Below are positions 55,701 through 64,000 of a DNA stretch of 64,000 bases, piece by piece. The stretch comes from Heligmosomoides polygyrus polygyrus. Taxonomy: Eukaryota; Nematoda; Chromadorea; Rhabditida; Heligmosomidae. The notes beneath the pieces are model-generated. The model did not search any database, was not told the DNA's origin, and saw only the letters and a program-made list of their open reading frames with translations. The number at the start of each line of letters is the position of its first letter. Within the stretch, counting starts at the first letter, position 1. A program made the translations under genes and the position numbers. The stretch is taken from assembly GCA_947396885.1 (NCBI GenBank), contig OX377202.1, positions 83,184,408-83,248,407 of the forward strand, given 5' to 3'.

Positions 55701-56126
55701 CTACGGCAGTGAGTGCTGGGCCCTAGGTAAAGCGCAGGAGCGGCAATTGCACGCGGCGGAAATGAGGATGCTCAGGTGGGCTTGTGGATGGACCCGTCGG
55801 GACAGGGTGCGAAACGAGGATGTTAGGGCAGTGATGAAGACAGCTCCGATCCAGCTGAAGATGAGGGAGCAGCGCCTGAGGTGGTATGGACACGTCCTCA
55901 GAAGACCAGAGGATCACCCCATAAGGTTGGCCCTAGATTTCGAGGCACCCGGAAAGCGTCCGAGAGGAGCCCCAAGGAAAAGGTGGAAGGATGTCATCAA
56001 GAAAGATCTCTCTGAAGTCGGCGCCATGCCAGACGACGCCTTTGATAGGATGAGGTGGCGACGGATCATAAGAACAGCGGACCCTGCGACTGCGCGGGAC
56101 TAAACGCTCGGGAGAAGAAGAAGAAG
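52780..56126 (+). mobile_element. RTE-clade LINE (RTE-2 type), apparently full coding length
   Basis: A GC-rich leader of about 370 bp precedes a 985-codon ORF, followed directly by a short 3' end with a GAAGAAGAAG tail at 56114-56125. The leader contains two near-identical 20-bp hairpin units at 52924-52943 and 52948-52967 (CCCCGAAGGCACGAAAGGGG and CCCCGAAGGCAAGAAAGGGG). The sequence GCTTTCAA occurs close to both ends (52745-52752 and 56127-56134) and may be the target duplication. It lies immediately downstream of the CR1 tail. Confidence 0.85.
53146..56103 (+). CDS. RTE endonuclease-reverse transcriptase, 985 residues
   Basis: An uninterrupted frame from ATG 53146. Endonuclease: VGTLNVGTLTGR near residue 46, CLQETRWKG near 76, YAPQTG, SIAGDMNGHVGSG near 182, EVDHILVRR near 246 and QHRPLVADL near 275. 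RT: GKAAGPDGVPVEAWK near 513, CSNYRGIKLISHTMKIYERLV near 577, LLDLEKAYDRLPR near 640, GVHQGSALSPFLF near 698 and LYADDIALVADS near 726. C-terminal block RLRWYGHVLRRP and KRPRGAPRKRW ends the protein. All catalytic blocks look intact, so this copy could encode active enzyme. Upstream in-frame sequence has no better Met; the ATG-rich leader has other frames that are shadows. A deleted copy lies at 24.3-25.4 kb. Confidence 0.9.
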   Translation: MIKSRNGISIKARTSPGSDAQNPRPSSAVSRRGLPRAERPRPKKLVRVGTLNVGTLTGRSREVADLMKRRKIEVLCLQETRWKGAKAKEIGEGVKLFYNGEDTKRNGVGIAVAESLRDSVAAVQRINDRIMSLRLDTKEGYWTVMSVYAPQTGCPEHEKDDFYFTLEEAIRSVPEGDYLSIAGDMNGHVGSGRRGVERVHGGKGVGLMNPDGERILELAISHDLVVCSTFFAKRESQKVTYASGGRRTEVDHILVRRPALKTVRDVKVLPAEDVAPQHRPLVADLAIPLPSKPKVRTKPRIRWWKLRGSERNELRRRVLDAGLPDPTGPVNETWRRVTQTILRCAKETLGETKGGIRGDKAAWFWNEEVQAAVRKKKEAYKQWQTTSAPEHLTVYRKMKSLAKAAVAKAKRAEMDALYEKLDGPQGEKFAIRLAKARHRACADIRVVKTVRGADGRVLRRPVEVRKRWEEYFKELLNEELPRREVQEEQPTEGPIPSWTREEVRNAIGKMKLGKAAGPDGVPVEAWKVLGDCGVNWLTQFFNRVMIDSKMPDDWRDSIIVPIFKQKGDSSECSNYRGIKLISHTMKIYERLVDSRLREMVTISQEQWGFMPERSTTDAIFIARQVMEKYREKRKPYYMALLDLEKAYDRLPRAVLWKSLRGRGVPERLITVVKDMYEGSKAAVRTPHGMTKKMDITVGVHQGSALSPFLFVLTLDCIVKLLEEGPLRTILYADDIALVADSREELEEKVRLWQVALADNGLRLNVKKTKFISSEQCTRPILDCQGEAIEKVKEFRYLGSDLSEEGSVDQAVRGRINAAWLKWRESTGILCDRRCSRTLKGKLYRTVVRPALLYGSECWALGKAQERQLHAAEMRMLRWACGWTRRDRVRNEDVRAVMKTAPIQLKMREQRLRWYGHVLRRPEDHPIRLALDFEAPGKRPRGAPRKRWKDVIKKDLSEVGAMPDDAFDRMRWRRIIRTADPATARD

Positions 56127-56858
56127 CTTTCAATACATCCCGCAGAAGCGGAGCGCATGGCGGATCCCTCAAAAAGATCAGCTAACGCCAATTTTTATTC
56201 TTTATCTTCTATCTTGAATGTCTCGAAGTTCTAGCTATTCTCTCGTTTTCAAGCAGCATTGTTTTGGATCTTCATCAAGGATATCTAAGAACTGAAGAAG
56301 TTAGGGTTAATCTACCTCTTTGTGGAGTCAGACACGTATTCTGTGTACGTGTACCGTGAAACAGATTATTTTTAAATAAATCTGTGCGAAAGAAGAACGT
56401 TGTTCTCTTCGTAACATTTGCTGTACATACAGCGGCAATTGAAACCCAACTAGTTTAGGAGAATTTTAGAAATACCTTTGAGGTGAAGAAGGAATATTTT
56501 GAGATTTTGCTGCTTCTGTATGTATGGAATTATTAACGTCCTTTTATTAAAAAAACTGCCCGTTTTTGTCGTAACGCCGTCGTATACAATTGATAAAAGG
56601 CGTGTGAGGTTTTGAAATTGTTCAATTTTAAAAGAAGACGACACATCAAATGATGAAATCCTCCCTCCAGTCCTGAAGAGCTGCTAATTACACGCTATTC
56701 CAACTACCAGATAATCACGCCGCTTATGTAAAAAATTGAATAAAAATAGGTAACTTGGTTAACACAAAGGCGTCAATACGCAATCAATAGGTCAGCATTG
56801 GATGCAGACCTGTCTCGTGTTAGTGTTTAGTGTAACAATAGCCTAACACACTAATTTA
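56127..56858. other. No recognised gene; small R2 scrap
   Basis: 56127-56165 carries the CCCGCAGAAGCGGAGCGCATGG end of repeat family R2. The remainder is AT-rich and has no identifiable feature. Confidence 0.45.
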
Positions 56859-57766
56859 TTAGGAGGGGGGCAAAAGTAATGAGACAAAATGAAAAAAATC
56901 TTTATCTCCTTATAACTCAATTACAACTCAACGATGCTGAGGAATGTATTTGCCATTAAGGGCAAGGACCTTGCTGCCATCGCTCAGACAACTTCCTGAT
57001 CCCATCCTTCCAGAACTGCTTGAGCCTGGTGTTGATCAACTGCTCGATATGGTTGTTAAGGACTGCTTGGGTTCTTGTGTCCCTTCCGACTAGGAAGTCC
57101 TGTAGGCTCAAGTAGTAGTGGTAGTTGCATGGAGAGATGTCCAGCGAATACGGTGGGTGAGGCATGTGAACGTAGCCCAGCTGGCCAAGCTTATCCGTGC
57201 TTACTTGTTCTCGATGGGGTGCGGCGTTGTCGAAGAGGAGGACCTTCTTGAAGCGCTGCGAACGAATAAGAGCGAGTCGCCGGCCCATCTCTTTTATTAC
57301 GTTCACCATGGCCTTGGAATTCATCGTAGTGCTTTTGGGAAACAGCTTCCAGTAAACCGATCCATGGGCGCAGACCCAAAAGCTCCAAAGATGCTTCTCG
57401 CCGTGAACATCTCGCCGAACGAAGGTCGGTAACAATTCACCAGGCCTCACCCAGACTCGCTGTTTGGCAGGGTTAAGGTAGAAGACGTACTTCTCATCTT
57501 GCGTGAATATTGAGCCCAGCCTGCTCGGGGTTGGGAATTGGGGGAGATTTGCGCGACACAGGTCGACTCGTCAGACTGGGGTTTCGGCATGAGACAGGCT
57601 GGGGCTTTTGGCATGCTTCTGGAAAGAGCGGAAGTGGTAAATTTTCAGATGAGCTTCAGTAAGTAGCATACAAACATACAAATACAACAAGTACAAATCC
57701 AGACTGCAGCCATGAGATATATGGACATGGCATGGGGTGTCTCATTACTTTTGCCCCCCCCCCTAA
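56859..57766 (-). mobile_element. Internally deleted mariner, 908 bp
   Basis: Inverted ends TTAGGAGGGGGGCAAAAGTA (left) and the mirror of TTAGGGGGGGGGCAAAAGTA (right) lie between TA at 56857-56858 and 57767-57768. The fragment at 1-69 is the same family. It is about 400 bp shorter than a normal mariner. Confidence 0.92.
56956..57450 (-). pseudogene. Mariner transposase C-terminal half
   Basis: The frame begins where the first catalytic Asp region has just ended (VRRDVHGEKHLWSFWVC). It contains LLFDNAAPHRE with the second Asp and HPPYSLDISPCNYH with the third, then the end block FWKDGIRKLSERWQ. N-terminal DNA-binding sequence is deleted; some upstream coding sequence (YFLNPAKQRVW-like, 57450-57500) is still readable in the same strand. 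It is a dead transposase. Confidence 0.85.
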
Positions 57767-57844
57767 TACTTTACATAGAGCAAAGATAAGCCATAGGAAA
57801 GAGTAGGGATTTCCATATTTTCTACCCACCATAAGAATTGAACC

Positions 57845-59555
57845 TTTGTTTAAATGTTTCATAGTCCAAAAGATGAGGAATGTAGGTGCACAGCGCAATG
57901 GAATAGTTTTGATTGGCGCTCTTCCACGCATGCAAAGTAGGTGACAGAGAAACTGGTAGTTGAATATGGTATGTTTCAGAATGAAAGAATATTTCTATTA
58001 ATTGATATGTATGAAAAACTTTCAAAACAAACCAATGAGACAAGTAGGGGCAATCAATACAATCAATAGTCCCGTTGGTCCAACGGTGTGTGCCGCTCCC
58101 TAGAAATGGCGTAGTACCGCTGGGTCTCGCACCCAGGTGCGAGGACGACCTACAGTGGACGCGGGCGATGAGCGCAGAGCCCAGGTCGAGCCGAGCGCTG
58201 CCTAGAAATCGACTTCGGCGGAAAAGTCCAAATGTCGACTCTCTTCAAATTTTATAAAGCTACAGTGTCAGAAAGCCCATGCAGTGGTGAGATGTGCTGT
58301 CTCAAGCATTTGAAGGACTGGCTAGTGTGGAGTCCTAAACTTTGAAAACAAAATGGGATCAGGAAGTTGTAGATTTTTCTCGAGTTTAGACACCTGAAAA
58401 AGACTATTAGAATAAGCTAGGCTCTTCCTGCCTGGCCTATATCAGAGCCATTGAACCCAATTTTGCATTTAAAAAAATTTCATAACACTGGCTTCTGTTC
58501 TTAGAAAATTACAGCACGCAAAACGTTGCAAAAAAAACATTGCTGAACGTGGTGCGCAGTGGATTTGTGGCTGGCAAAACTTTCCTTTTTAATTTATAAG
58601 TTTTAATTTATAAGATATAATTTATCTGCAATCCACGTTCGTACTCTAGAGTTCAGAGAAAGTTTTAACTTCGTAACCTCCTTCTTAAAAAAGTTACAGT
58701 ACCTGTTATACAGAAAAAGCTCATTGCTTGTCAAGAATGGAGAACGGGTTGTGGATATGAATTCTGGACATTTATTCAGATATGATTCCCTTTCTAAGTC
58801 GATAGAGCTGCAAAGAAATTTTCAGTGCGAGTGGTAGCGCAATTGGAGGATACGCCGGCTGTCGTATACTGGAGAGTCGAGGTCCTTGGGCTGGGCGCAC
58901 TCCAGACCAACCAAACCTTCAAATTTCCGGAGTAGGCTAATCGGTATTTTAGCCTTGTCTAGCAAGTACAAAACACTGACTTATTCATAACTGCTATTCG
59001 TTGTGTGGACCAAGAATAAATTGAAATCTCCTCCAAGATATCTCGCAGAAGTAGTATGCATGGCGCGTCCCAATTAGAAATTTTCATCTATTGTGAGTTT
59101 TCCTCCTTGATGTGGCCAAATAAAGTCAGTTGTCGGCAGTACCCGGTAGACAAAGAAAAAATTGTTACTCCTTATTAGAATAATCAAAAAATAATGTAGA
59201 GTAGAATAATATATCTATGATCTAACAAGCTTGCCGGTCTACAGAATATTCCCTAAGGAGGAGCTACTGTCAACGCGCTGGCTTTGAATCCGCGCGCTTA
59301 AATGTCCTTCGGGCGCAATTAGTGGAGACGCCGCTCGCTAATGGGTATCCCTATCCCTTCAAAAAAATAGTGGTCAAAAACGGAGTATCGAAAAATGTTT
59401 TTGTGGCCGTGGGTAGATCTCGTCGAGGTGATCACTGCGGTATGTGAGTTTTTCAAAAAGGATGAAGTTCAAGACGGCTACAGCAAAAGAACAGAAAGGA
59501 TGCGGAAAACGCGAATACCGCGCCCTTTTTCCAATCCTTATGGTGGGTATTGAAG
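57845..59555 (+). repeat. Right arm of a large inverted duplication
   Basis: Mirror of 47455-48985. Landmarks in order on the plus strand: CGCTCTTCCACGCATGCAAAG, CCCGTTGGTCCAACGG, CTGGGTCTCGCACCCAGGTG, AAATGTCGACTCTCTTCAAA, CTTAAATGTCCTTCGGGCGC and CCAATCCTTATGGTGGGTATTG. It includes the R2-type block at 58865-59085. The arms differ by many small changes, so the duplication is not recent. Confidence 0.8.
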
Positions 59556-60140
59556 CTTCAGTCGACAACTTGAAGGCTTTTTTAAAAAAAAGAGGGGTAT
59601 TTTTTGATTCTAACAACTTTTGGCTTACGTAAACAACTACACTATAATTTCGAGCAACTTTCCTTACTAGTTGTTAAAACGATTCTGTCCATCTGATCAT
59701 CCGAGATAAATTTTCTAGTTAGCATAGTAGTCTCCTCCACAGCCACTGTCATGAACAATTCCAAAGTCACATGCCTTCGCAACTGTAATATAAGAAACAA
59801 GTGCTCCTACACGCCTAACGGCGTGTCTCGCACTTGCGCGCTTCGCGCGACTTTGTAGCACCGCTGACCTATTGAAAGTAGTTTTTGTAAAACATAAAAT
59901 TCTGGACTTGGTGCGTGCTTTATCGGCATCAAGCGCTTCACCACTTCTAGCTTTCTTAGTCGGGCCCTGTTAGGCTTCCTTGTGTTATACAGCCTCAAGG
60001 AGGCACCAAAGCGTTGTTCACGCACTCCTCATGCGGAAGAATCAAAATTCATAAATTTTATTAAACACTGACAACTAAATAGATCTCAAATAGAATTTTC
60101 AAAGTGCTGCAAACGCTTTCATATACCCGTGCTCTACTCT
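59556..60140 (+). repeat. R1 repeat copy 3 in otherwise empty sequence
   Basis: 59808-59960 carries the R1 core CACGCCTAACGGCGTGTCTC, CACTTGCGCGCTTCGCGCGAC, CTGACCTA and TTTTTGTAAAAC. Around it is AT-rich sequence. The part 60060-60140 lies directly downstream of the glucuronosyltransferase stop codon and should hold its 3' UTR. Confidence 0.6.
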
Positions 60141-63109
60141 TCAGTCTATTGCGTAGCCGCGTTTCGGCCCTCTCGCCCTTGTTTTCAACGTCCTCGTGTG
60201 CCAAACGAGAATTTCCTTCGGATAGTCCTTATACCCAAACGGCTCCAGGTCTTCCTTGTTGAATCCGAATTGCGATAGGAAGCAGGATTCAGGTCCTTGA
60301 TTGTAGGTCTTTGCACATCTCGAGTTGAACGAGGCGCTGAAGTGCCAAAGATTTATGGGCTTCTTCGAGGAAGAAGGACGTATGCACTCACTCTCGTGCT
60401 CGGAAGACCTCCTTGACGTTGATCGCAAAACCGGCCATGTCTGTTGCGAATGGTCGACCTGGCGCGAACATAACGTCCCATGCGATCACCTTCCCTTTTG
60501 CTGATACGTGTGGAGCTTCAACCCATGCACCGCCTACCAGACCTGGAACTTTGTTGCTGGGTATCTGTAGAGCTGCCGAGAAGCGACTGCAAATATTTTC
60601 CTTATTATGGAATGCAAAGCGGTGCTTAAGCAATTGTTGAAGAAAACATTAGATAACGATGTAGGCGTAGCCAGTGAAGAGGTTGCAGCCACCATTAACT
60701 TAACCATTTAAAGCAAAGGTAGAAAGGTCGATCTTAGGCAGCTCGGATCTGTAGTATTCGAAGAGGGCTTCGCTGCCGAAGTGAACAAATCACAAACTCG
60801 GTGACGCTTCTCGGCATTAAATTGCAGATAAGGGTTCTTTCATAAGCTAATTCGGAGTATTGTTTTCGTAAAATAGTTCAATTGCCATTGTATGTCATTG
60901 TCAAAGAAGCTACTTGATGAGCTCCTTCTATTAACAAGGGAAGGGTTTGAAGCGTATGTCTGGACGGGGGAGCGAGTCATATATAGGGAGAATCCTCACC
61001 CCTGAATTGTTTTGAAAAAGTGTTTATTTTTTGCCAAGTCATCAAACCCAAAGAGTAGGGGTCACAATGGGATACGGCGAAGCACGCGTTTAGGGGTCTT
61101 GTACGCCCGCGATGATTCTTCAGCTCCGAGCGCAGGTGGGTAGAGGGTTGACTCATGCCAGAGAGGTCAGGGGTTTGACTCCTCTGCGTTGCTGCACTTT
61201 TGCATTTCAACTGATTGGTTGAGATTTGGGGGATTCTGACGTCTATACCATTTTCAGACGTTTTCTGCGCATTTTTCCAGCTGTACGCTGTGGTATTCAA
61301 CATGGTGATAAATGTTCAACACCAGTGAACAGGTACAAAGTGCATGAAGCACCACTGGGCACATTACGGGTAGTGCACAAAGGCTACAGGCTCTTCATAG
61401 TCTGTTTCCATACATGGACCAAAGGCCGCGGGAAAAAAACCATCCTGCTCGGATTTTCAAGGAAGACCACGTTGTGACGTCGGAGGTGGTTCAAATGAGA
61501 AACGAGGTGTGCGGATCCCGCAAATTAAGCTAAACGGCATCGTTACACTCTTTCCCTCATGTCTGCCTGTCACCTGGTGGTGATCCACCTTTAGACAAGG
61601 AATCTTCGAGGGAAGAAATCAAGCTGGCCGAACGAATGACCAGCATACTCAAAGTCCGTCAACTTGAAGTTGACGAAGGCGAACAGCTGGAAGTGGTGGA
61701 AGAAGAAGAGGAAGATTGGGATCCGCAAGATGAACTGATGGACGTGGAGAGGCAAGGAAGCAGTGGGCATACGATAACGTTTTCGGGTGGAACTCTTGTT
61801 TCGAAGGAAAGAGTAGGTCTTCAATTGGATTTCGGTTGCGTGCTCATAACGATGGAGGAAGACACCGCGATTCAGTAGACAGGCACTTTGTACCTGTGTA
61901 TCACTGGTGCTGAACATTTATCACCATGTTGAATACCACAGCGTACATCTGGAAAAATGAGCAGAAAACGTCTGAAAATGGTATAGACGTCAGAATCCCC
62001 CAAATCTCAACCAATCAGTTGAAATGCAAAAACGCAGCAGTACAAAGGAACCAAACCCCTGACCTTCCTCGCACGAGACAACCCACTACCCACCCGCGTT
62101 CCGTGCCACTGGTTGCAGACGCATCGCAGGAGTACAAGACCCCCAAACGAGTGCTGCGCCGTATCCCATTGTGACCCCCTACTCCTTTGGTTTAGCGACT
62201 TGGCAAAAAATAAACACATTTTCAAACCAATTGAGGGGTGATGATTCTCCCTATAGGACTCGCTCCCCCGTTCAGACATACGCTTCAGACCCTTCCCTTG
62301 TAAGATAGTCCCCTTGCGTTTGGGTACGCCACACGTTATGGAACAACTTGGATTAAGCTCGATTGCTTGTATACAAAACTTTAAGCAACCATGAAACGAA
62401 TTATGCGGTGGCTTTTTCTCTCCCATTGACAAAGAGGAATGAAAAACTTGTTTGATCTAAGTTAGACTCGAATCTTAAAGCGATTCATTTCCTTACGCCT
62501 GAAGGGAATGTTACCGAGGTTGTAAGCTCTCATAAACATGTTGTATTTCCAACAAAACTCTAGCGCCAGGCGGAACTTGAACCTACATCCCTGCTGACCA
62601 CGTAAGATGCTAAATCATTTTATTACACCACCACGGGATACTGCTTCCACGGTTGAGTGCTGATGCTTTGCAACAAGGATAGCGTGGAAGTTCGCCTACG
62701 ATCTGACACCGGCTGGGGTCTGATGGTGCAGCATCTTGTCCGGTTAAAAGTGTTGCCTGTTCGACATCCGCCGGGTTTGATCGCAGTATCAATTCAAGTC
62801 GTCACGTAAGATAATGCCTCTTGTCCACTTTGCTGTCACCGCCTCTAACGCGACGAGTAACCTCTTCGACCTACCGACTGCCCACACTCCAATTCTGGCC
62901 ACTTTGCGGATGTAGTCGTTGAAGAGGCGGACGTCGTATGCGTTGTCGTCATCGGCGAAATAGAGTACTCCTGTGAGATTCCGCTCATAGTTCTCTCTTA
63001 TGTATTGTAGTGCCAGATTTCGGTGTGACCATCCCCGTCCTGAAAGTACTGCGATATATAGTGTGCAGCGCAACACGATCAGCTTTTTCACTAAAAGTTC
63101 GCAGTGTTT
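60141..63109 (-). CDS. GLCT-type beta-1,3-glucuronosyltransferase, C-terminal exons
   Basis: Golgi enzyme family that transfers glucuronic acid from UDP-GlcA to galactose-ended glycans (B3GAT / nematode GLCT). Three exons join in phase: 62875-63109, 60392-60542 and 60141-60336, with stop TGA at 60141. The first carries GRGWSHRNLALQYI and the metal-binding FADDDNAYD; its last codon joins to give GVWAVG plus LVGGAW, the family's invariant block. The second holds APGRPF and DMAGFAIN, the third LEPFGY and LVWHTRT. Donors are GTAGGT and GTGAGT; acceptors TTCCAG, TTTTTTCCAG and ACTTCAG. Introns are 2332 and 55 nt. A further exon may end at 63177 (CTCG before GTAAGC), giving a 67-nt intron; N-terminal anchor and more exons lie upstream. 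The frame is intact where seen. Confidence 0.9.
60934..62303. mobile_element. Foldback element with 400-bp inverted arms, in a GLCT intron
   Basis: Left arm 60934-61345 is mirrored by right arm 61880-62303, from ACAAGGGAAGGGT-TGAAGCG at the outer ends to GGTGATAAATGTTCA and GGTACAAAGTGC at the inner ends. Each arm contains the SINE-like head and body described at 8850-9025. The 535-bp centre is unique and contains open frames on the plus strand. No transposase is present. Long arms with a unique centre fit a Foldback or MULE-type non-autonomous element. I see no clear target duplication. Confidence 0.85.
61593..61878 (+). CDS. Acidic frame in the centre of the foldback element
   Basis: An open frame ends with TAG at 61876-61878 and has ATG at 61636. 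It can be read back to TTAGACAAG at about 61593, where CACCTTTAG could be a splice acceptor. The reading is LDKESSREE, LAERMTSILKVRQLE, then an acidic run VVEEEEEDWDPQDELMDVER. The composition is protein-like and unlike the AT-rich surroundings. A second protein-like piece (HEAPLGTLRVVHKGYRLF) lies at 61340-61477 in the same direction. These may be captured gene fragments; I do not recognise the source. It is antisense to the GLCT gene. Confidence 0.35.
62560..62632 (-). repeat. tRNA-like (Pol III box) sequence in the GLCT intron
   Basis: On the minus strand GTGGTGTAATAAAATG resembles an A box and GGTTCAAGTTCC a B box about 45 nt later, ending in CGCC. The acceptor halves do not pair, so it is a tRNA-derived repeat and not a tRNA. 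A similar head (GATGGTGCAGCATCTTG, then GGGTTTGATCGC) lies on the plus strand at 62722-62785. Confidence 0.4.
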
Positions 63110-63177
63110 CTGGAAAAAAATTTAGTAGAATATAGAATATATACAAACCCTAGGCAACATGTAGCAGCTAGCTTACC

Positions 63178-64000
63178 GAGCTGCATCCCGTGAAGGTGCT
63201 AACTCTTTCCGCTTTTTCCTTTAATCTATTGCTCAAGGGGTATCGAATAGCACTGTTTTGCGATAACTTGCTTGATAACTTCGAGGTAAGGCATTTCACA
63301 GCCGGATTCAAAATCTTGAAGCACGGTATACTATTTAAAAAAGATATGGGCGCTTAAAGTGCAGTAGGAGGAGTAACAGGCTGCCAGGCCAACCAAGCCT
63401 TCTTTCCCACCTGGATCGAGGAATTGGCACCAGACTTATCTAGGAGGGACAAAGCACTGACTTTCTACCCGCTGGCTACCGCAAGTCTTGTTTTGGCCAG
63501 TTACACATTTGGTTTTTTGCTTCCGTAACATTCCGTAGAAGTTAAGTGCGTGGCGCATCTCATAAAATAGCTGATTAACGTTGTCCTTCACCCCGTATCC
63601 CGGGAGCATTGGTTCTGTGCTGTGCCAAAAGTAAGCAACGGGAGTACGACTTTATATTCAGAGCCAAGTATTATGGGAATATTATGGGAACCTAAATTTT
63701 ATTAAACCGTGACGCGAACATGTTTACCGTGTGCATACACACTCGATGGAAGCAAATGGCCTTTACTCTCCCCTGAGTTGCAGGTTCTTCAACAAGTTTC
63801 GCTAGTTTCGCTTTCGGTTACCAGATTATTCTGAAAAACGTCGAAATCGGAAGAAAGCTCGGTGTTAAGTTGATCTCAAACCGCACCCTAGGATTATCTT
63901 CTCTCGATCTCGTTTGCTGTACCGAAACCGGATTTGGAATGTTTGCAGAGCCGATTTTGGTTTTTCTTGCATATGAGTTTGATCTAGAGCTCATCCACCT
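63178..64000 (-). repeat. R2 repeat copy; further GLCT exons not resolved
   Basis: 63350-63570 is an R2 repeat read on the minus strand (CCAACCAAGCCTTC, ATTGGCACCAGAC, CAAAGCACTGACTT, CGTAGAAGTTAAGTGCGTGGCGC). A plus-minus scan for the next upstream GLCT exon gives one possible open stretch at 63178-63270 that is in phase with a donor at 63177 but has no family motif. The rest shows nothing. Confidence 0.5.

Noticed and set aside
58075..58257. A frame present identically at 48599-48781, possible conserved small gene.
   Set aside because: The DNA itself is an inverted duplication of high identity here, so protein identity gives no independent evidence.
62560..62632. A possible tRNA gene on the minus strand.
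   Set aside because: A- and B-box-like sequences are present but acceptor and anticodon stems do not form.
1..64000. CRISPR arrays, rRNA genes, bacterial operons or phage genes.
   Set aside because: No regularly spaced repeats with unique spacers, no rRNA sequence and no ribosome-binding-site-led gene strings; the window is eukaryotic.

Overview
The window is nuclear DNA of a nematode, most likely a strongylid or hookworm-like species. The reasons are short GT-AG introns of 55-67 nt beside long ones, start codons placed 2-3 nt after polypyrimidine-CAG acceptors (the pattern of trans-spliced leaders), an exact nematode SL1 leader sequence, a GLCT-type glucuronosyltransferase, and a dense load of RTE, CR1, mariner, Tc1-like, hAT and BEL/Pao elements. 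There is no bacterial gene organisation. A 200-base run of N at 28726-28925 marks an assembly gap.

Host genes are few and all on the minus strand. Two paralogous three-exon genes (34898-36127 and 41114-41787) encode small secreted proteins with ten cysteines in identical places. A glucuronosyltransferase gene has its last three exons in 60141-63109 and runs on upstream; its 2.3 kb intron holds a long inverted-repeat element.

Mobile DNA fills most of the rest. Left part (1-9.9 kb): a mariner end, a complete but dead mariner (1298-2533), a palindromic MITE, a non-autonomous hAT with a perfect 8-bp target duplication (6094-7327), then a patch of tRNA-derived SINE-like sequence and 111-bp tandem repeats. 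Middle (12.2-24 kb): a rearranged BEL/Pao retrotransposon with gag, pol and a phlebovirus-glycoprotein-like env on the plus strand, and env, a zinc-knuckle accessory ORF and the LTRs on the minus strand. Then an RTE fragment (24.3-25.4 kb), the gap and foldback sequences (28.7-29.9 kb), an RTE fragment with an 18-bp target duplication (31.6-32.5 kb), a deleted mariner (32.8-33.7 kb) and a dead Tc1/mariner-superfamily element (38.3-39.1 kb). Right part: a near-complete RTE with one in-frame stop (42.8-46.2 kb), a 5'-truncated CR1 (50.2-52.7 kb), an RTE with an open 985-codon frame (52.8-56.1 kb) and a deleted mariner (56.9-57.8 kb). The last three lie between two inverted arms of about 1.6 kb (47.46-48.99 and 57.85-59.56 kb).

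The most striking observation is in the BEL/Pao LTRs. Both contain the exact 22-nt nematode SL1 spliced leader followed by a GT splice donor, in a context that can fold like stem-loop I of SL RNA, exactly 100-101 nt before the LTR end, which is about the length of a real SL RNA. The accessory ORF of the same element has a strong splice acceptor three bases before its ATG. This suggests an element that carries its own spliced leader, or an LTR that grew from an SL RNA gene. Coordinates of exons were worked out by hand from splice signals and homology between copies.
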